Assembly (NCBI GenBank): GCA_018101195.1
Contig: JACDQH010000001.1
Location: forward strand, 36,518 to 100,517
DNA length: 64,000 nt
Reading direction: 5' to 3'
Source: Rickettsiaceae bacterium H1
GTDB lineage: Bacteria > Pseudomonadota > Alphaproteobacteria > Rickettsiales > Anaplasmataceae
Part shown: positions 8,932 to 18,166 of the stretch, in pieces
Layout of the letters: each line of letters begins with the position of its first letter
Position numbering within the stretch: the stretch's first letter is position 1
Translations under genes and position numbers: made by a program
Notes under the pieces: generated by a model
Databases searched by the model: none
Told to the model about the DNA's origin: nothing
Seen by the model: only the letters and a program-made list of their open reading frames with translations

Positions 8932-9169
8932 AAAACAAGTAGGGAAATAAACAAAAGCTTAACTTGACTGACAAAAATTGCAAGTTATTAAAGAAATATT
9001 GAGATATCTTACAAATATCCACCCATTGACAAAAACATAATAATTTGTTCACAAGCCAACAACAAATCCCGCCTGTGAATTAGAGAAATAACACTCGGTT
9101 AAAACCCGCTCAAAATCATTTTATTGTATAACACATTTTTTTATTAAAATTCTCGACAACAAGAAATCG
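8932..9169. other. non-coding gap upstream of glnA
   Basis: About 240 bp between the glnA start and the first recognisable LRR remnant. I see AT-rich sequence with no open frame of useful length, no clear hairpin and no convincing promoter; it presumably holds the glnA promoter. Confidence 0.4.
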
Positions 9170-10620
9170 ATTTAATAATGTTGGCGGTAGAGGTTTAATA
9201 CTTTCTCTTTGAGTTCATCAAGTTTTTCATTTGAATAACTCTCATCTTCATACTCAAGACATGTTAGATTCGGATATGTAGTAAAAACCAATTTTAGATT
9301 TTCTTTTTATCTTTTTCAGTATAAAAAGATAACTTAGCGACGTTAAATTCACGTTTACATTGCTAATAAGATCAACTATATCTTTTTTCATAATAGCTTT
9401 ACTCTTTAAATCAAGTGACATTAAACTTGTTAAACGAGAAATTGTTTTATTCCTTTATCGGTAATTCCTTCAACATCCCTCAAATCAAGCGAAGTTAACT
9501 TGGTAAAATCACCGATTTCATAGTCCCATCACTTATTTTCGAAGAATGGAAGTCAAGTGATCTTAGATGTTCTGAATTTTTAAGTTTCTCTATGTGTTAT
9601 CATTCAAAACCAGAATGTGCCAATTCAAGCGATACTAATTTTTCAAAACTTTACAACTTTTCAGAGACTGAATCCGTAAATTTAATATCACTTAAGTCAA
9701 GGTATTTTATATTTGGCAAAATAGGTAAATTTTGAATACCTTCTTTTTCAAGTAGAGAAGAGTATGACAGATCCAAACGAGTTAAATTTCTAAGTTGGCA
9801 CAAATATCTCTAGCCCTTAGGAATAGAAGTAACTAAATTAGGGTAATCTTCGACATTAATACCTACCGGTCCCATTATACCCTTTATTACGCCGACTCAG
9901 GCTCAGCAGCTCCAACAATTAACCTCAGAGACAGCTTTAAGTATCATTAGTAACCCTTTAATTTAAGTCTCCGTAAAGAAACAAGATGAAAAATATTTTG
10001 TATTTTATCTTCTCTCATACCTTGATTAGCCCATAAATGAAGATTAGTTAAACAAGTAAAACTCCCTTGCTAATATTGCTAAAAAATCCTTAACATTATG
10101 ACAACCGCACAAATTAAGTGATTTTCAGGCTTTTAAGCTGTGTAAAATGAATTGTATTTTCAATGTCAGGGTGTTAGTAGCTAAAAATTTCTTCTAAATT
10201 TTCACTCGTAACCTTACTTTGAGATAAATCAAATTTTTTTATTGTAATACTTATGTTCTTTTAACGATTTGATTGATTGGACAATGTCTTTAACAGATAA
10301 TTGAGTATGAAACTTAACATCATTCTTCCCGAATAAAAATTTTATTTTTTCAAGTGCTAAATCATCGATTGGTTTAATTGATTTAACAACCGTTTCAATA
10401 GGCATATCAAAGTACAAACAACCAAATTTCCAACCCAACAAATATCGTTTTTCTTCAAGGCATTTATCGATTTTGATAAGAGCAGCAAGTTAGAATTAAG
10501 ATTTTTTACCATTGCATCTATCTTTCCTATATCCAAACAATTTTAAATTTACTGCCGAATAAACAAACAGTTGTTTGATCCAAGTTTTCAATTGAGAATT
10601 TTATTTGATCACCGTTTCTT
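9170..10620 (-). pseudogene. decayed leucine-rich repeat gene
   Basis: No open frame longer than 70 codons, but the minus strand repeatedly reads as LRRs in shifting frames: near 9440-9510 it gives FTKLTSLDLRDVEGITDKG, and similar pieces occur at about 9240-9400, 9550-9800 and 10110-10200. The longest fragment, 10229-10441, encodes a 70-residue helical N-terminal piece (VVKSIKPIDDLALEKIKFL). Stops and frameshifts occur about every 50-150 bp, so this is an old pseudogene of the same family as the LRR genes elsewhere in the window. Boundaries are approximate. Confidence 0.75.
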
Positions 10621-10996
10621 TCGTGATCTGATGTTAAATTAACATTTTCTTTCTCCGAGCCCTTTATTGTGAGATCGCTATTATTTTGTTGTCATGATGC
10701 ACTTTTTACTATAGTTAATATTAATGTTGTAGCATTAATTGCTAGTAAATAACTATTTTTTTAATTGCGATTTATTTGAATACAGCTTTACTTATCAGCT
10801 TTTCACCACGCTTACTCATTTTTTTACAAACCTCTGTTTATAACGTTCTCTTGCACAAGATTCATACTACCCAATCTGATTTGCGGTAATTGTTTCGCCG
10901 ATACTCTCTTTCTAAATCTACGAGCCTTTTCATTGGAATAAATTTTATTGTTAAAGTTTAGATGTATCAAACATGCAAAAAACACTCTTTTAAAAT
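10621..10996. other. gap with no assignable gene
   Basis: 376 bp between the LRR pseudogene and the SH3 gene. A 70-codon minus frame (10824-11036) runs across part of it and over the end of the SH3 gene, but it has no recognisable domain and I do not call it. Probably further decayed sequence. Confidence 0.3.
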
Positions 10997-11428
10997 TTAC
11001 TTTACCACTCCCCAAACATGTTTTTTTTTGATCCATCCGGTAATATTTTCTACCTTTACTTTACACCATTCATTTTCGCACTTAAATAACCTACCTATTA
11101 TTTTCGGATCGACATAAGCTTTGATTTTAGCTTTGTGATCGGGATTATTGCGTATTACGGTTTTTCCAACAGTGATAAAATAGTGCTTATTACTTAATAA
11201 ACTTTGATGCATCCAACCGATTTCCCCTTCCATATCCTTAATTTTGCGCCATTGTTCGTATTTTTCCAAAACATAAACAGGCATATTCTTTCGGACATAA
11301 ACCCATTCGATTGGATAATCTGTGCTCGGTCCGATCCTTAAATTCGCTTTATCGCTTTTTATCGAAACAAAATATGATGCTTCGGCAAATAAAGGTAGAA
11401 ATAAAAACAGTACAGTTGTTAATTTCAT
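10997..11428 (-). CDS. exported protein with two bacterial SH3 domains
   Basis: 143 aa. Residues 1-17 form a signal peptide (MKLTTVLFLFLPLFAEA) with cleavage expected after Ala17. Two SH3b-like domains follow: residues about 20-78 (ANLRIGPSTDYPIEW, then EQWRKIKDMEGEIGWMHQS) and about 84-140 (VIRNNPDHKAKIKA, then NEWCKVKVENITGWIKKKHVWG). Paired SH3b proteins of this length are widespread in alphaproteobacteria and probably bind cell-wall peptides in the periplasm. Apparently monocistronic; the divergent UDG gene starts 54 bp away. Confidence 0.85.
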   Translation of the reverse strand: MKLTTVLFLFLPLFAEASYFVSIKSDKANLRIGPSTDYPIEWVYVRKNMPVYVLEKYEQWRKIKDMEGEIGWMHQSLLSNKHYFITVGKTVIRNNPDHKAKIKAYVDPKIIGRLFKCENEWCKVKVENITGWIKKKHVWGVVK

Positions 11429-11482
11429 CTTTATCTATTTTTTCTTACGGAGTAATATCACACATGGGAAACAAATAAAATC

Positions 11483-12172
11483 GTGAAAAAAAAGTTAGCC
11501 AAAATACTAAAGACGTATACCAACAGCGGTATCAACTTTACTATGAACACGAATTCTGTAAAGCAAGATGAAATAACGGTGGATTCTTGCAAAAATTTGA
11601 CCGAGTTACGCCGAATAATCGAAAGTTTTACCGGCTGTGAATTGAAAAAATATGCAAAAAATACCGTATTTTCTGACGGAAATCCCAACGCTGAAATTAT
11701 GCTGATCGGCGAGGCACCTGGAGCAACCGAAGATTTGCAAGGAATTCCTTTTTGCGGAGCCAGCGGCAAATTATTGGATAAAATGCTTGAGGCAATAAAC
11801 CTGGATAGAAAAAAAGCTTATATTAGCAACACGGTATTTTGGCGTCCTCCGGGAAACAGGCAACCGACATATCACGAAACAGAAATTTGTCGACCGTTCA
11901 TAGAAAAACATATCGCTTTGGTATCTCCTAAAATCATAGTTTTAGTCGGAGGAACAGCTGCGAGTACGATACTTAATTCCGATTTGGGAATCTCGAAATT
12001 GCGGGGCAAATTTTACGAATACACTAACAAGTATCTGCCTGAACCAACAAAAGCAACCGCCATTTTTCATCCCGCTTATTTATTACGTCAACCTAAGCAA
12101 AAAAGATTGGCTTGGGAAGACTTGCAGTTAATTCAAAAATTTCTGGAAAATTTTTACGGTAATTCAACCTAA
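11483..12172 (+). CDS. uracil-DNA glycosylase, family 4 type
   Basis: 229 aa with a GTG start at 11483. Removes uracil from DNA in base-excision repair. Visible motifs: [18 protein letters not shown] (catalytic pocket), [10 protein letters not shown], and [10 protein letters not shown]. Of the four cysteines that hold the 4Fe-4S cluster in classical family 4 enzymes, only two positions are Cys (GCEL and EICRPF); the others are Phe (SFTGC) and Trp (FWRPP). I recall this pattern from other alphaproteobacterial homologues, so it is probably a lineage feature rather than damage. An extended N-terminus of about 50 residues precedes the core. Confidence 0.88.
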   Translation: MKKKLAKILKTYTNSGINFTMNTNSVKQDEITVDSCKNLTELRRIIESFTGCELKKYAKNTVFSDGNPNAEIMLIGEAPGATEDLQGIPFCGASGKLLDKMLEAINLDRKKAYISNTVFWRPPGNRQPTYHETEICRPFIEKHIALVSPKIIVLVGGTAASTILNSDLGISKLRGKFYEYTNKYLPEPTKATAIFHPAYLLRQPKQKRLAWEDLQLIQKFLENFYGNST

Positions 12173-12228
12173 AAAGCCAATTCTAAAATATCTTTTGATT
12201 TTAAACATTTAATTATTAATTTAAATAA

Positions 12229-13719
12229 ATGTGTGTTATAATTATTTTAGGTGGGAGAAAAGTGAATACTGGCACTATAGATAGCAATCAATCTGAAGAC
12301 AATAAAATTGTACGAAGCCGCATAGCTAAAACTTTTACTATAGGTAATGAAAAGTACGAAGCGTCTGAAGAAAATTTTTTTATTTCTTTGTACAAACAAC
12401 AAGAAAGAGTCAAAACCTTGGAAGTACTTACAACCGATCAGATTAGAGGTGCAGCTGATGATAAAGGACGTAGTAATACCACTACTGAATTCGGAAGAAA
12501 TGAAACATATGTAAAGTACTATAACATAGTTTTAATCGGACAAAAAGAAGTCAAAGTTTTGCAAGACATAGAGCAAGAAAAGCTAACTACAGGCAGTGAT
12601 GATGATATATTGGCTTTTTTCACTGCTCAAGCCGGAGATAGAAAAAATTTAAAAACACTGAAATGGTACGAGATTACGCAAACATTCCGATTCGAGAATG
12701 ATGATGTAATTCTCAACCAAGGTAATAGTATTGTAATGCAATACGACAAAGATTACTACATAATATATCGAAAAGAAGAAGAAATAAAAAAAGTCAAAAC
12801 CGTTCATAAAGTTATTACGCAAGGACTTCCTAAAAAAATAAATGATGTAAATACGGCTTATACAAAATTGCTAAGTATGTCTCCTTGTAAAAAATTGCTC
12901 CAAAAAAGAGAGGGATCACCAGGTTTTTCTCGACCAATTCCCCATTCTTATGAAAACGACCCAAGCCTTCAACGTGTATTAGGGCAATTTGAACTAGAAT
13001 ACGAGAAAAAACAAAGAGACACAGAAACAATAATTGATGATTCGCATTTAGGTTCTAGCGGTACGAATGTTGCTTCGCTGAATGCCGGACTTAATGACGA
13101 GGAAGCATTAGCACGAGCAATAACAGCATCTAAACTCGAGGCACCACAAGCAACTCACCAAGTTAATAAGAATCAGAACAACCCCACAGTAAACCCAGAA
13201 GCATTAGCTCAATTTACACAAGAACAAGGGCCAAGGTTAGGTTCCATTCCTGTGGTGGAAACAACAAACCAATTAAAACCATTAAACCAAGAAGTTATTA
13301 CTCCTAAAGAAGATCAAGGTTATAGAATTAAAAAAGAAGAGCAAGGGCCAAGGTCAGGTTCCATTCCTGTGGTGGAAACAACAAACCAATTAAAACCATT
13401 AAACCGAGAAGTTATTACTCCTAAAGAAGATCAAGGTTATAGAATTAAAAAAGCTCCAGGTGAGGCAAAAATAATTAAATATTTATTCTTACCTGCTGCA
13501 ATCGGTAGTTTGCTAATAGCATCGGTTGCATGGTTAGGTAAATCAATTCAACAGAAAACAAATGTTATTGCTGCTGGAGTGTTATTCGGTGCCGGAGTAA
13601 TAGCGGCAGCAATAACGGCCATATGCTTAATCTGTGATTATAGAAAAAGTACTTCTCTTCAAGGAGAATTAGGTGTTAAAAATATCGCAAACCGACAGGG
13701 GATTGGAGAAGTTTCATAA
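12229..13719 (+). CDS. two-helix membrane protein with UIM-like motif and tandem repeats
   Basis: 496 aa if started at ATG 12229, no family recognised. A GTG at 12262 has a better ribosome site (GGTGGGAG 4 nt before) and a TATAAT box lies at 12237-12242, so the true start may be 12262. Residues 1-280 are hydrophilic and may form a globular domain. Residues 290-304 (DEEALARAITASKLE) fit the ubiquitin-interacting motif pattern. Two 39-residue direct repeats follow (DNA 13222-13338 and 13339-13455; IPVVETTNQLKPLN, VITPKEDQGYRIKK). Two adjacent transmembrane helices close the protein (about 415-435 and 444-465), with a hairpin arrangement like inclusion-membrane proteins. Candidate secreted, membrane-inserted effector. 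Confidence 0.7.
   Translation: MCVIIILGGRKVNTGTIDSNQSEDNKIVRSRIAKTFTIGNEKYEASEENFFISLYKQQERVKTLEVLTTDQIRGAADDKGRSNTTTEFGRNETYVKYYNIVLIGQKEVKVLQDIEQEKLTTGSDDDILAFFTAQAGDRKNLKTLKWYEITQTFRFENDDVILNQGNSIVMQYDKDYYIIYRKEEEIKKVKTVHKVITQGLPKKINDVNTAYTKLLSMSPCKKLLQKREGSPGFSRPIPHSYENDPSLQRVLGQFELEYEKKQRDTETIIDDSHLGSSGTNVASLNAGLNDEEALARAITASKLEAPQATHQVNKNQNNPTVNPEALAQFTQEQGPRLGSIPVVETTNQLKPLNQEVITPKEDQGYRIKKEEQGPRSGSIPVVETTNQLKPLNREVITPKEDQGYRIKKAPGEAKIIKYLFLPAAIGSLLIASVAWLGKSIQQKTNVIAAGVLFGAGVIAAAITAICLICDYRKSTSLQGELGVKNIANRQGIGEVS
12237..12242 (+). promoter_or_regulatory. candidate -10 box before the UIM-motif gene
   Basis: TATAAT preceded by TGTGT. It lies inside the longest version of the downstream ORF, which would place transcription start near 12250 and favour translation from GTG 12262 with its GGTGGGAG ribosome site. 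No good -35 element is evident. Confidence 0.4.
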
Positions 13720-13752
13720 AACACATTTATATCGTAGGAAAAAAATGACAAA

Positions 13753-14331
13753 TTACCGAAACCACATTTCCAACTTATTACCCAAGTCCAATGTGACGTA
13801 TTTCGTTTCGGCAGAAACGTTATTCATTTGTTTGTTTAGTGTTTTTTTCTCCCCTTCTTTTATACGGATACCGCTATTAGTAAGGACAGCTGTACGTAAA
13901 ATATTATTATCCCCGTCATAGAACGTAATTCTTATGTCGGGTAAAATTTTATCTTCATCACTATAATTGGTAATAGTGCTGGTAATTAATATTCCTTTTT
14001 CCGTATAATCGAATTTTACGTTTTCAAATTCCATGTCTGCTGCATCATATATTCCGAAAATCGAATAAATCGGTCTTAATACGGGATATATGTTGCTTCT
14101 CGGCACCATAAATAACGATAAAACGACAGAAATCGTTAATAAAACGGAGCATAGCTTTAACAATTGACCGTTATTTACCACTTTTTTATCGGTAAGATCC
14201 TCGTCGGTAAAAAAAGGCGACTCTATCCAAGTATAATTACATTTACTACACTTTACCTTTCGTCTTTTTTCACCCAAATCGCTATTTTCCACTTGATAGC
14301 CAGTTCCGCATTTGTCACATACTATAATCAT
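13753..14331 (-). CDS. zinc-ribbon membrane protein (MJ0042/DUF3426-like)
   Basis: 192 aa. The N-terminus is a zinc ribbon with two CxxC pairs (CDKCGTGYQV, KCSKCNYTW), the MJ0042 type. A single transmembrane helix lies at about residues 60-78 (LCSVLLTISVVLSLFMV), followed by a 110-residue beta domain (FENVKFDYTEKGILITSTITNYSDED) like the DUF3426 region. Probably an inner-membrane protein with the zinc ribbon inside. The start overlaps the end of holB by 17 nt, so it is likely co-transcribed with it. The molecular role of the family is not known. Confidence 0.82.
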   Translation of the reverse strand: MIIVCDKCGTGYQVENSDLGEKRRKVKCSKCNYTWIESPFFTDEDLTDKKVVNNGQLLKLCSVLLTISVVLSLFMVPRSNIYPVLRPIYSIFGIYDAADMEFENVKFDYTEKGILITSTITNYSDEDKILPDIRITFYDGDNNILRTAVLTNSGIRIKEGEKKTLNKQMNNVSAETKYVTLDLGNKLEMWFR

Positions 14332-15091
14332 AAAAGCTACTACGTAATAAAACGTTTACCTGATTTTCTGCTAAATGAAATTTAGCTTTGTTTCTATTCA
14401 ATTGCAAAACATCTTGCCATTTTCCATATAAATCTTCGAGATCACAACCTGCTAAAATTAATCTTTCATTAAGAAAAATTTCTTTATCAATGCTAGAACC
14501 GAGCTTTGCTTTCATCACTCTTAAGACCAAAATTTGTAATAACATCGGTAATTTGTCGGGTTCGACATCACAATCGGCGCGCTTTATGCATGCCGACAAT
14601 ATTTTTTTATATGAATCGATATATTCTTCGCTTAAAATAAAATTACCACTCTCAATAGGACAATATAATTTGCAACAACGCGACCTTATAGTTGCTTGAA
14701 CCCTATGTAAAGAATTGCTAACCAAAATTATAACAGATTTTTTCGGCGGTTCTTCCAACATTTTCAGTATTGCATTAGCAGCACTTTTATTCATTTCGGC
14801 AGCATTACCGATCAAAGCTATCTTATAACCGTTTCTTGACGAAGTAGTACTCAAAAAGCTTTTTACTTTTCTAACTTCTTCCACTCCTATGTAGCCATCT
14901 TTTCTTATGACTTGTAACAGGTCTTCGCTCTTGTTATCCAGAACTTGTCGTGCAAAGGAAAGTACGATGTCGTTAATCTCTTGATCGTCAAAACCGTAAA
15001 TTAACCAACTGCTAACATTTTTGTAACCTCTTATAATCTTTGAAAAAATAAGTTTGTAACTTTTCGTTCTAGGAATATTAACTAAACTCAT
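14315..15091 (-). CDS. holB: DNA polymerase III subunit delta'
   Basis: 258 aa, clamp-loader subunit. The central region matches the AAA+ core of delta': VEEVRKVKSFLSTTSSRNGYKIALIG, then MNKSAANAILKMLEEPPKKSVIILVS (about residues 100-125) and IRSRCCKLYCP with the SRC sensor motif. There is no Walker A lysine motif, as usual for this non-hydrolysing subunit. Shorter than the E. coli protein (334 aa) but typical for Rickettsiales. First gene of a two-gene unit with the zinc-ribbon gene. Confidence 0.88.
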   Translation of the reverse strand: MSLVNIPRTKSYKLIFSKIIRGYKNVSSWLIYGFDDQEINDIVLSFARQVLDNKSEDLLQVIRKDGYIGVEEVRKVKSFLSTTSSRNGYKIALIGNAAEMNKSAANAILKMLEEPPKKSVIILVSNSLHRVQATIRSRCCKLYCPIESGNFILSEEYIDSYKKILSACIKRADCDVEPDKLPMLLQILVLRVMKAKLGSSIDKEIFLNERLILAGCDLEDLYGKWQDVLQLNRNKAKFHLAENQVNVLLRSSFYDYSM

Positions 15092-15119
15092 TATAACTAT
15101 AAGTTTTATTACTTAAACA

Positions 15120-16445
15120 ATGATATCAACATGGATTGTATTCGCAATAACCGCATTGACTATCTTTGCCTATGCACAAGGAAAGCTAAGAACCGAAATA
15201 ATTTCCATTACTTTAATTACGTCGTTAATACTTCTTTTCCACATAGCCGGTTATAGCAAGCCGAAATTACTCAAATCTTTTTCGAACCCAGCTCTAATCA
15301 CCGTAATATCCATGTTAATAATTAGCCGCGCTATCATCATCAATAATTCGTTTAGCATTATCAATAAACTGATACTACACAAATATAACAACTACCCTTG
15401 GTTTACCGTAGTTACTCTGTTATCTATAGCGTTTACCTGCAGTTTGTGCATAAGCAATACCCCAATAGTTGCTATTTTCATTCCTTTGATGACCTTAATA
15501 GCAGATAAATTTAACATCGCAACCAGTAAATTGATGATACCCTTGGCATTCACTACCTCACTTAGCGGCATGATAACCACTATTGCCAGCAGTACCAATT
15601 TATTAATACACAGAAAATTATCGGAAATGGGTTATAAAATCGGAATATTCGATTTTATAGTTCCCGGAACTATCGTTGTAGGTGTTAGTTTGATTTACAC
15701 GATTGTTATTTTACCAAGAGTACTACCCGATAACAAACCGATCTCCAAACAATTATTTACAGATAAATTCGTAGTAAAGGTAACCTTACCTCATGAATCG
15801 GAATTCATAGGGAAAAAAATCGGCAACGTTATTAACCCTCAACAAGTAATAGCTTTGCAAAGCAATAAAAATTACTTTTATAAATTCGACGAAATAAACT
15901 TAAATGCCGGAGACGTAATTTTCCTAAGTACCACAAAAGAAGAATTAATTCATTTATTAAACAACAAAGCGGGATTAGTGATAAAAAATTCGGAATATGC
16001 AAGCAAAGAAGGTAAAATTAAAGCCGAACTAGTAATAAGAGAGATTATGGTACCGCCCAATTCCTATATGAGCGGTAAAAAATTAGACAGTGTAGAATAT
16101 TATAGCAGCGCCAAAGTTTTTGCACTGGGAATTCAAAGGTCATCGAACCTGATAAGTAACAATTTACACACTACCGTCCTAAAAGCCGGCGATAGAATAT
16201 TATTGGTAGGAGATAACGAATCGATAAAACAATTCACGAAAAACTATCAGTTAATCGGCACAGATACCGATTCGTTACATATCCCAAAACATACCTATGC
16301 GCAATTGGCAAATTTGATTTTTGGCTGCGTAATAGGAGCTACGGCACTGAAAATACTGCCCATTATGGTAAGCTCTGTGCTTGGAGTTTCGGCATTACTT
16401 TTAAGTAAATGCATTTCTATCAAGCAAAATCGTCTTTCGACATAA
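15120..16445 (+). CDS. SLC13-family permease, N-terminal part with two RCK-C domains (frameshifted)
   Basis: 441 aa. SLC13/CitMHS-type anion permease: five or six transmembrane helices in the first 200 residues, including SNTPIVAIFIPLM and TTSLSGMITTIASSTNLL, which match the conserved substrate loop; then two RCK-C (TrkA-C) domains at about 215-285 and 300-370 (HTTVLKAGDRILLVGDN); then the first helix of the second half. The frame ends at 16445, but the remaining helices continue in another frame from 16409. Adding one base near 16426-16434 gives a 583-aa protein, the normal size for this family. Substrate unknown (dicarboxylate or sulfate are typical). Confidence 0.8.
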   Translation: MISTWIVFAITALTIFAYAQGKLRTEIISITLITSLILLFHIAGYSKPKLLKSFSNPALITVISMLIISRAIIINNSFSIINKLILHKYNNYPWFTVVTLLSIAFTCSLCISNTPIVAIFIPLMTLIADKFNIATSKLMIPLAFTTSLSGMITTIASSTNLLIHRKLSEMGYKIGIFDFIVPGTIVVGVSLIYTIVILPRVLPDNKPISKQLFTDKFVVKVTLPHESEFIGKKIGNVINPQQVIALQSNKNYFYKFDEINLNAGDVIFLSTTKEELIHLLNNKAGLVIKNSEYASKEGKIKAELVIREIMVPPNSYMSGKKLDSVEYYSSAKVFALGIQRSSNLISNNLHTTVLKAGDRILLVGDNESIKQFTKNYQLIGTDTDSLHIPKHTYAQLANLIFGCVIGATALKILPIMVSSVLGVSALLLSKCISIKQNRLST

Positions 16446-16870
16446 AAATATTTCTGATAATTACCTCCACTTACATGCTTAGTACCGCTTTGCAAGAATG
16501 CAGAGGACTATTTTACGTAATCCATTTTATTAATATTTTATCAGAAGACCTGTCCCCGCTGATGATTATGAGTATTATTTTCATCACAATCACCATTTTA
16601 AACGAATTAATTAGCAATAATGCCGTCGGTTTGATTTTTACTCCGATTGTTACGGAAGTTGCCAGCACAACAAATGCCGACCCAAGATTATTTATATGGG
16701 GATTGTTTTTTGCTTCTAATTGCGCATTCGCCACTCCTATAGCATATCAAACGAATTTGTTGGTAATGGGACCAGGAAATTACAAATTCACCGATTACTA
16801 TAAAGTAGGGATTCCTCTGACGGTTCTAATTTATTTGACATACACGGTTTTTGCTTACTTTCACTTTTAA
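16409..16870 (+). CDS. SLC13-family permease, C-terminal part
   Basis: 153 aa fragment holding the last helices of the permease: FLIITSTYMLSTALQ, MIMSIIFITITILNELISNNAV (the second SNN-type substrate motif is ISNNAVG at about residues 71-77) and the final YQTNLLVMGPGNYKFTDYYKVG, all typical of the SLC13 C-terminal half. The first codons (MHFYQ) are out of phase with the family; the sense begins at AKSSFDIKIF, which follows directly on the upstream frame. No ribosome site is evident, so this piece is unlikely to be translated alone. Confidence 0.75.
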   Translation: MHFYQAKSSFDIKIFLIITSTYMLSTALQECRGLFYVIHFINILSEDLSPLMIMSIIFITITILNELISNNAVGLIFTPIVTEVASTTNADPRLFIWGLFFASNCAFATPIAYQTNLLVMGPGNYKFTDYYKVGIPLTVLIYLTYTVFAYFHF

Positions 16871-16972
16871 ATATTATACTTAAATTATTTAATAAACATA
16901 TTGTTAAACTATTGACTTATTAACAATTTTTTTTATTAAAATAAGTACACAAGATGTGATGTGAAAATAATT

Positions 16973-17940
16973 ATGTTAAAAATAAAAGGATTTTTCAATT
17001 CTATCGGTAACTTTTTCAAAATGATTTTTAGTCCTATTATTAGGTTTTTTAATTGGGCTTTCGGCAATAAATCAAATCCTGAAGATAATATACGTGGAAA
17101 ATCAAAGTAACGTTAAGAACAGTACCAACGATATATCGCCTAATCCTCCTTCTCAACTGCCATCCTCTCCACTTCGAGCCCAAGGACAAGTAATAAGTGC
17201 ATCGAACGTCAATATACCGCCGGCATAGCCGCTGCTACCTATCTCAAAAAAACAGGAAAAACTAAAATCTGTAAACAGCAATGCTAAAAAACACCTACTA
17301 ATACAAGAAACATGATTGCAGCTTTGCAGAAGAATAATCTGTTTAGAAAAAAACTGAAACAAAGGAACTACTTTCATTATCTTCAACCTTAGAACAATTA
17401 ATAGGTAATCGGAAAAATAAGGCAACAAGTAGTCTTTTCTTTCTTAGGCTAGATCTACTACCTACCCGAACAGGAAATATTGGAACAAGACCCGCAGGAA
17501 AAGTAGGAACAAAGCATGATATGTTATTAGAAATAGTAGGAATAATATTTAGTATTAGTCCAAAATTTCTTACAAGATCTCCGGAAAATCAGCAAGGAAC
17601 AACTGATCCAGAAAGCTCCTACGCTGTATCAAATACAGTATCAAAACCCAAAAGTAACGATCTTACTAAGTTGACGGACAAAGATCAAAACACAAATGTA
17701 ATTTCATCTAAAAGTAACTATCTTATTAAGTTGGCGAAAAACACAAATGATCATAATGTCACACTTGATCTCAAAATGGACAATCAAAGAAAAACAAATG
17801 CAATTCCATCTAAATTTAATCCTATGGAAAGCCAAGATTTTATGCAAAAATTAGGCCAAAGAAGAAGTGTTATTATTCAATGTAATTCACTTGAGTCCAG
17901 CATGATTGGAGATACAAATGACTTTTCTTCTTCGCCGTGA
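16973..17940 (+). pseudogene. decayed gene of an effector-like, low-complexity protein
   Basis: An ATG at 16973 opens a 45-codon frame (KGFFNSIGNFFKMIF), after which coding-like sequence continues in shifted frames: Pro/Ser-rich NDISPNPPSQLPSSPLRAQ (17130-17180) to a TAG at 17227, then IAALQKNNLFRK from 17312, and, after a step at the A7 run 17347-17353, ELLSLSSTLEQLIG through to the 139-codon frame ending at 17940. At least one stop and three frame steps. The tail is Ser/Asn/Lys-rich with a repeat (KSND/YLTKL, KSNYLIKL). No domain is recognised; the layout resembles the secreted proteins nearby. Confidence 0.55.
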
Positions 17941-18166
17941 ACAATTAATTTCATTTAATGAGCCTTTTCTAACAGCTTGAATAAAGTGGAATCGAACGAT
18001 AGTAAAAATAAAAACATCACTAGTTAAAAGTAAGAAATCACATTAATTTCCTGTATATTCAATACGACTTTTTACTGAATTTTCTGTTTCTTTGAAATTT
18101 TCATAACAATTTATTAACTATTTAGCTGATATAATTAATATATTAATAAAATGATCGTGAAGAAAC
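17941..18166. other. intergenic region upstream of the 911-aa gene
   Basis: 226 bp of AT-rich DNA without an open frame. It probably carries the promoter of the downstream gene (TATAAT at 18129-18134 is a possible -10), but nothing else is clear. Confidence 0.3.

Noticed and set aside
10824..11036. 70-codon minus-strand frame overlapping the end of the SH3 gene
   Set aside because: No recognisable domain, overlaps a convincing gene by 40 nt in another frame, and no ribosome site is evident.
16409..16445. Programmed -1 frameshift in the SLC13 gene
   Set aside because: No classical X XXY YYZ slippery heptamer and no clear downstream pseudoknot; a plain deletion or read error is simpler.
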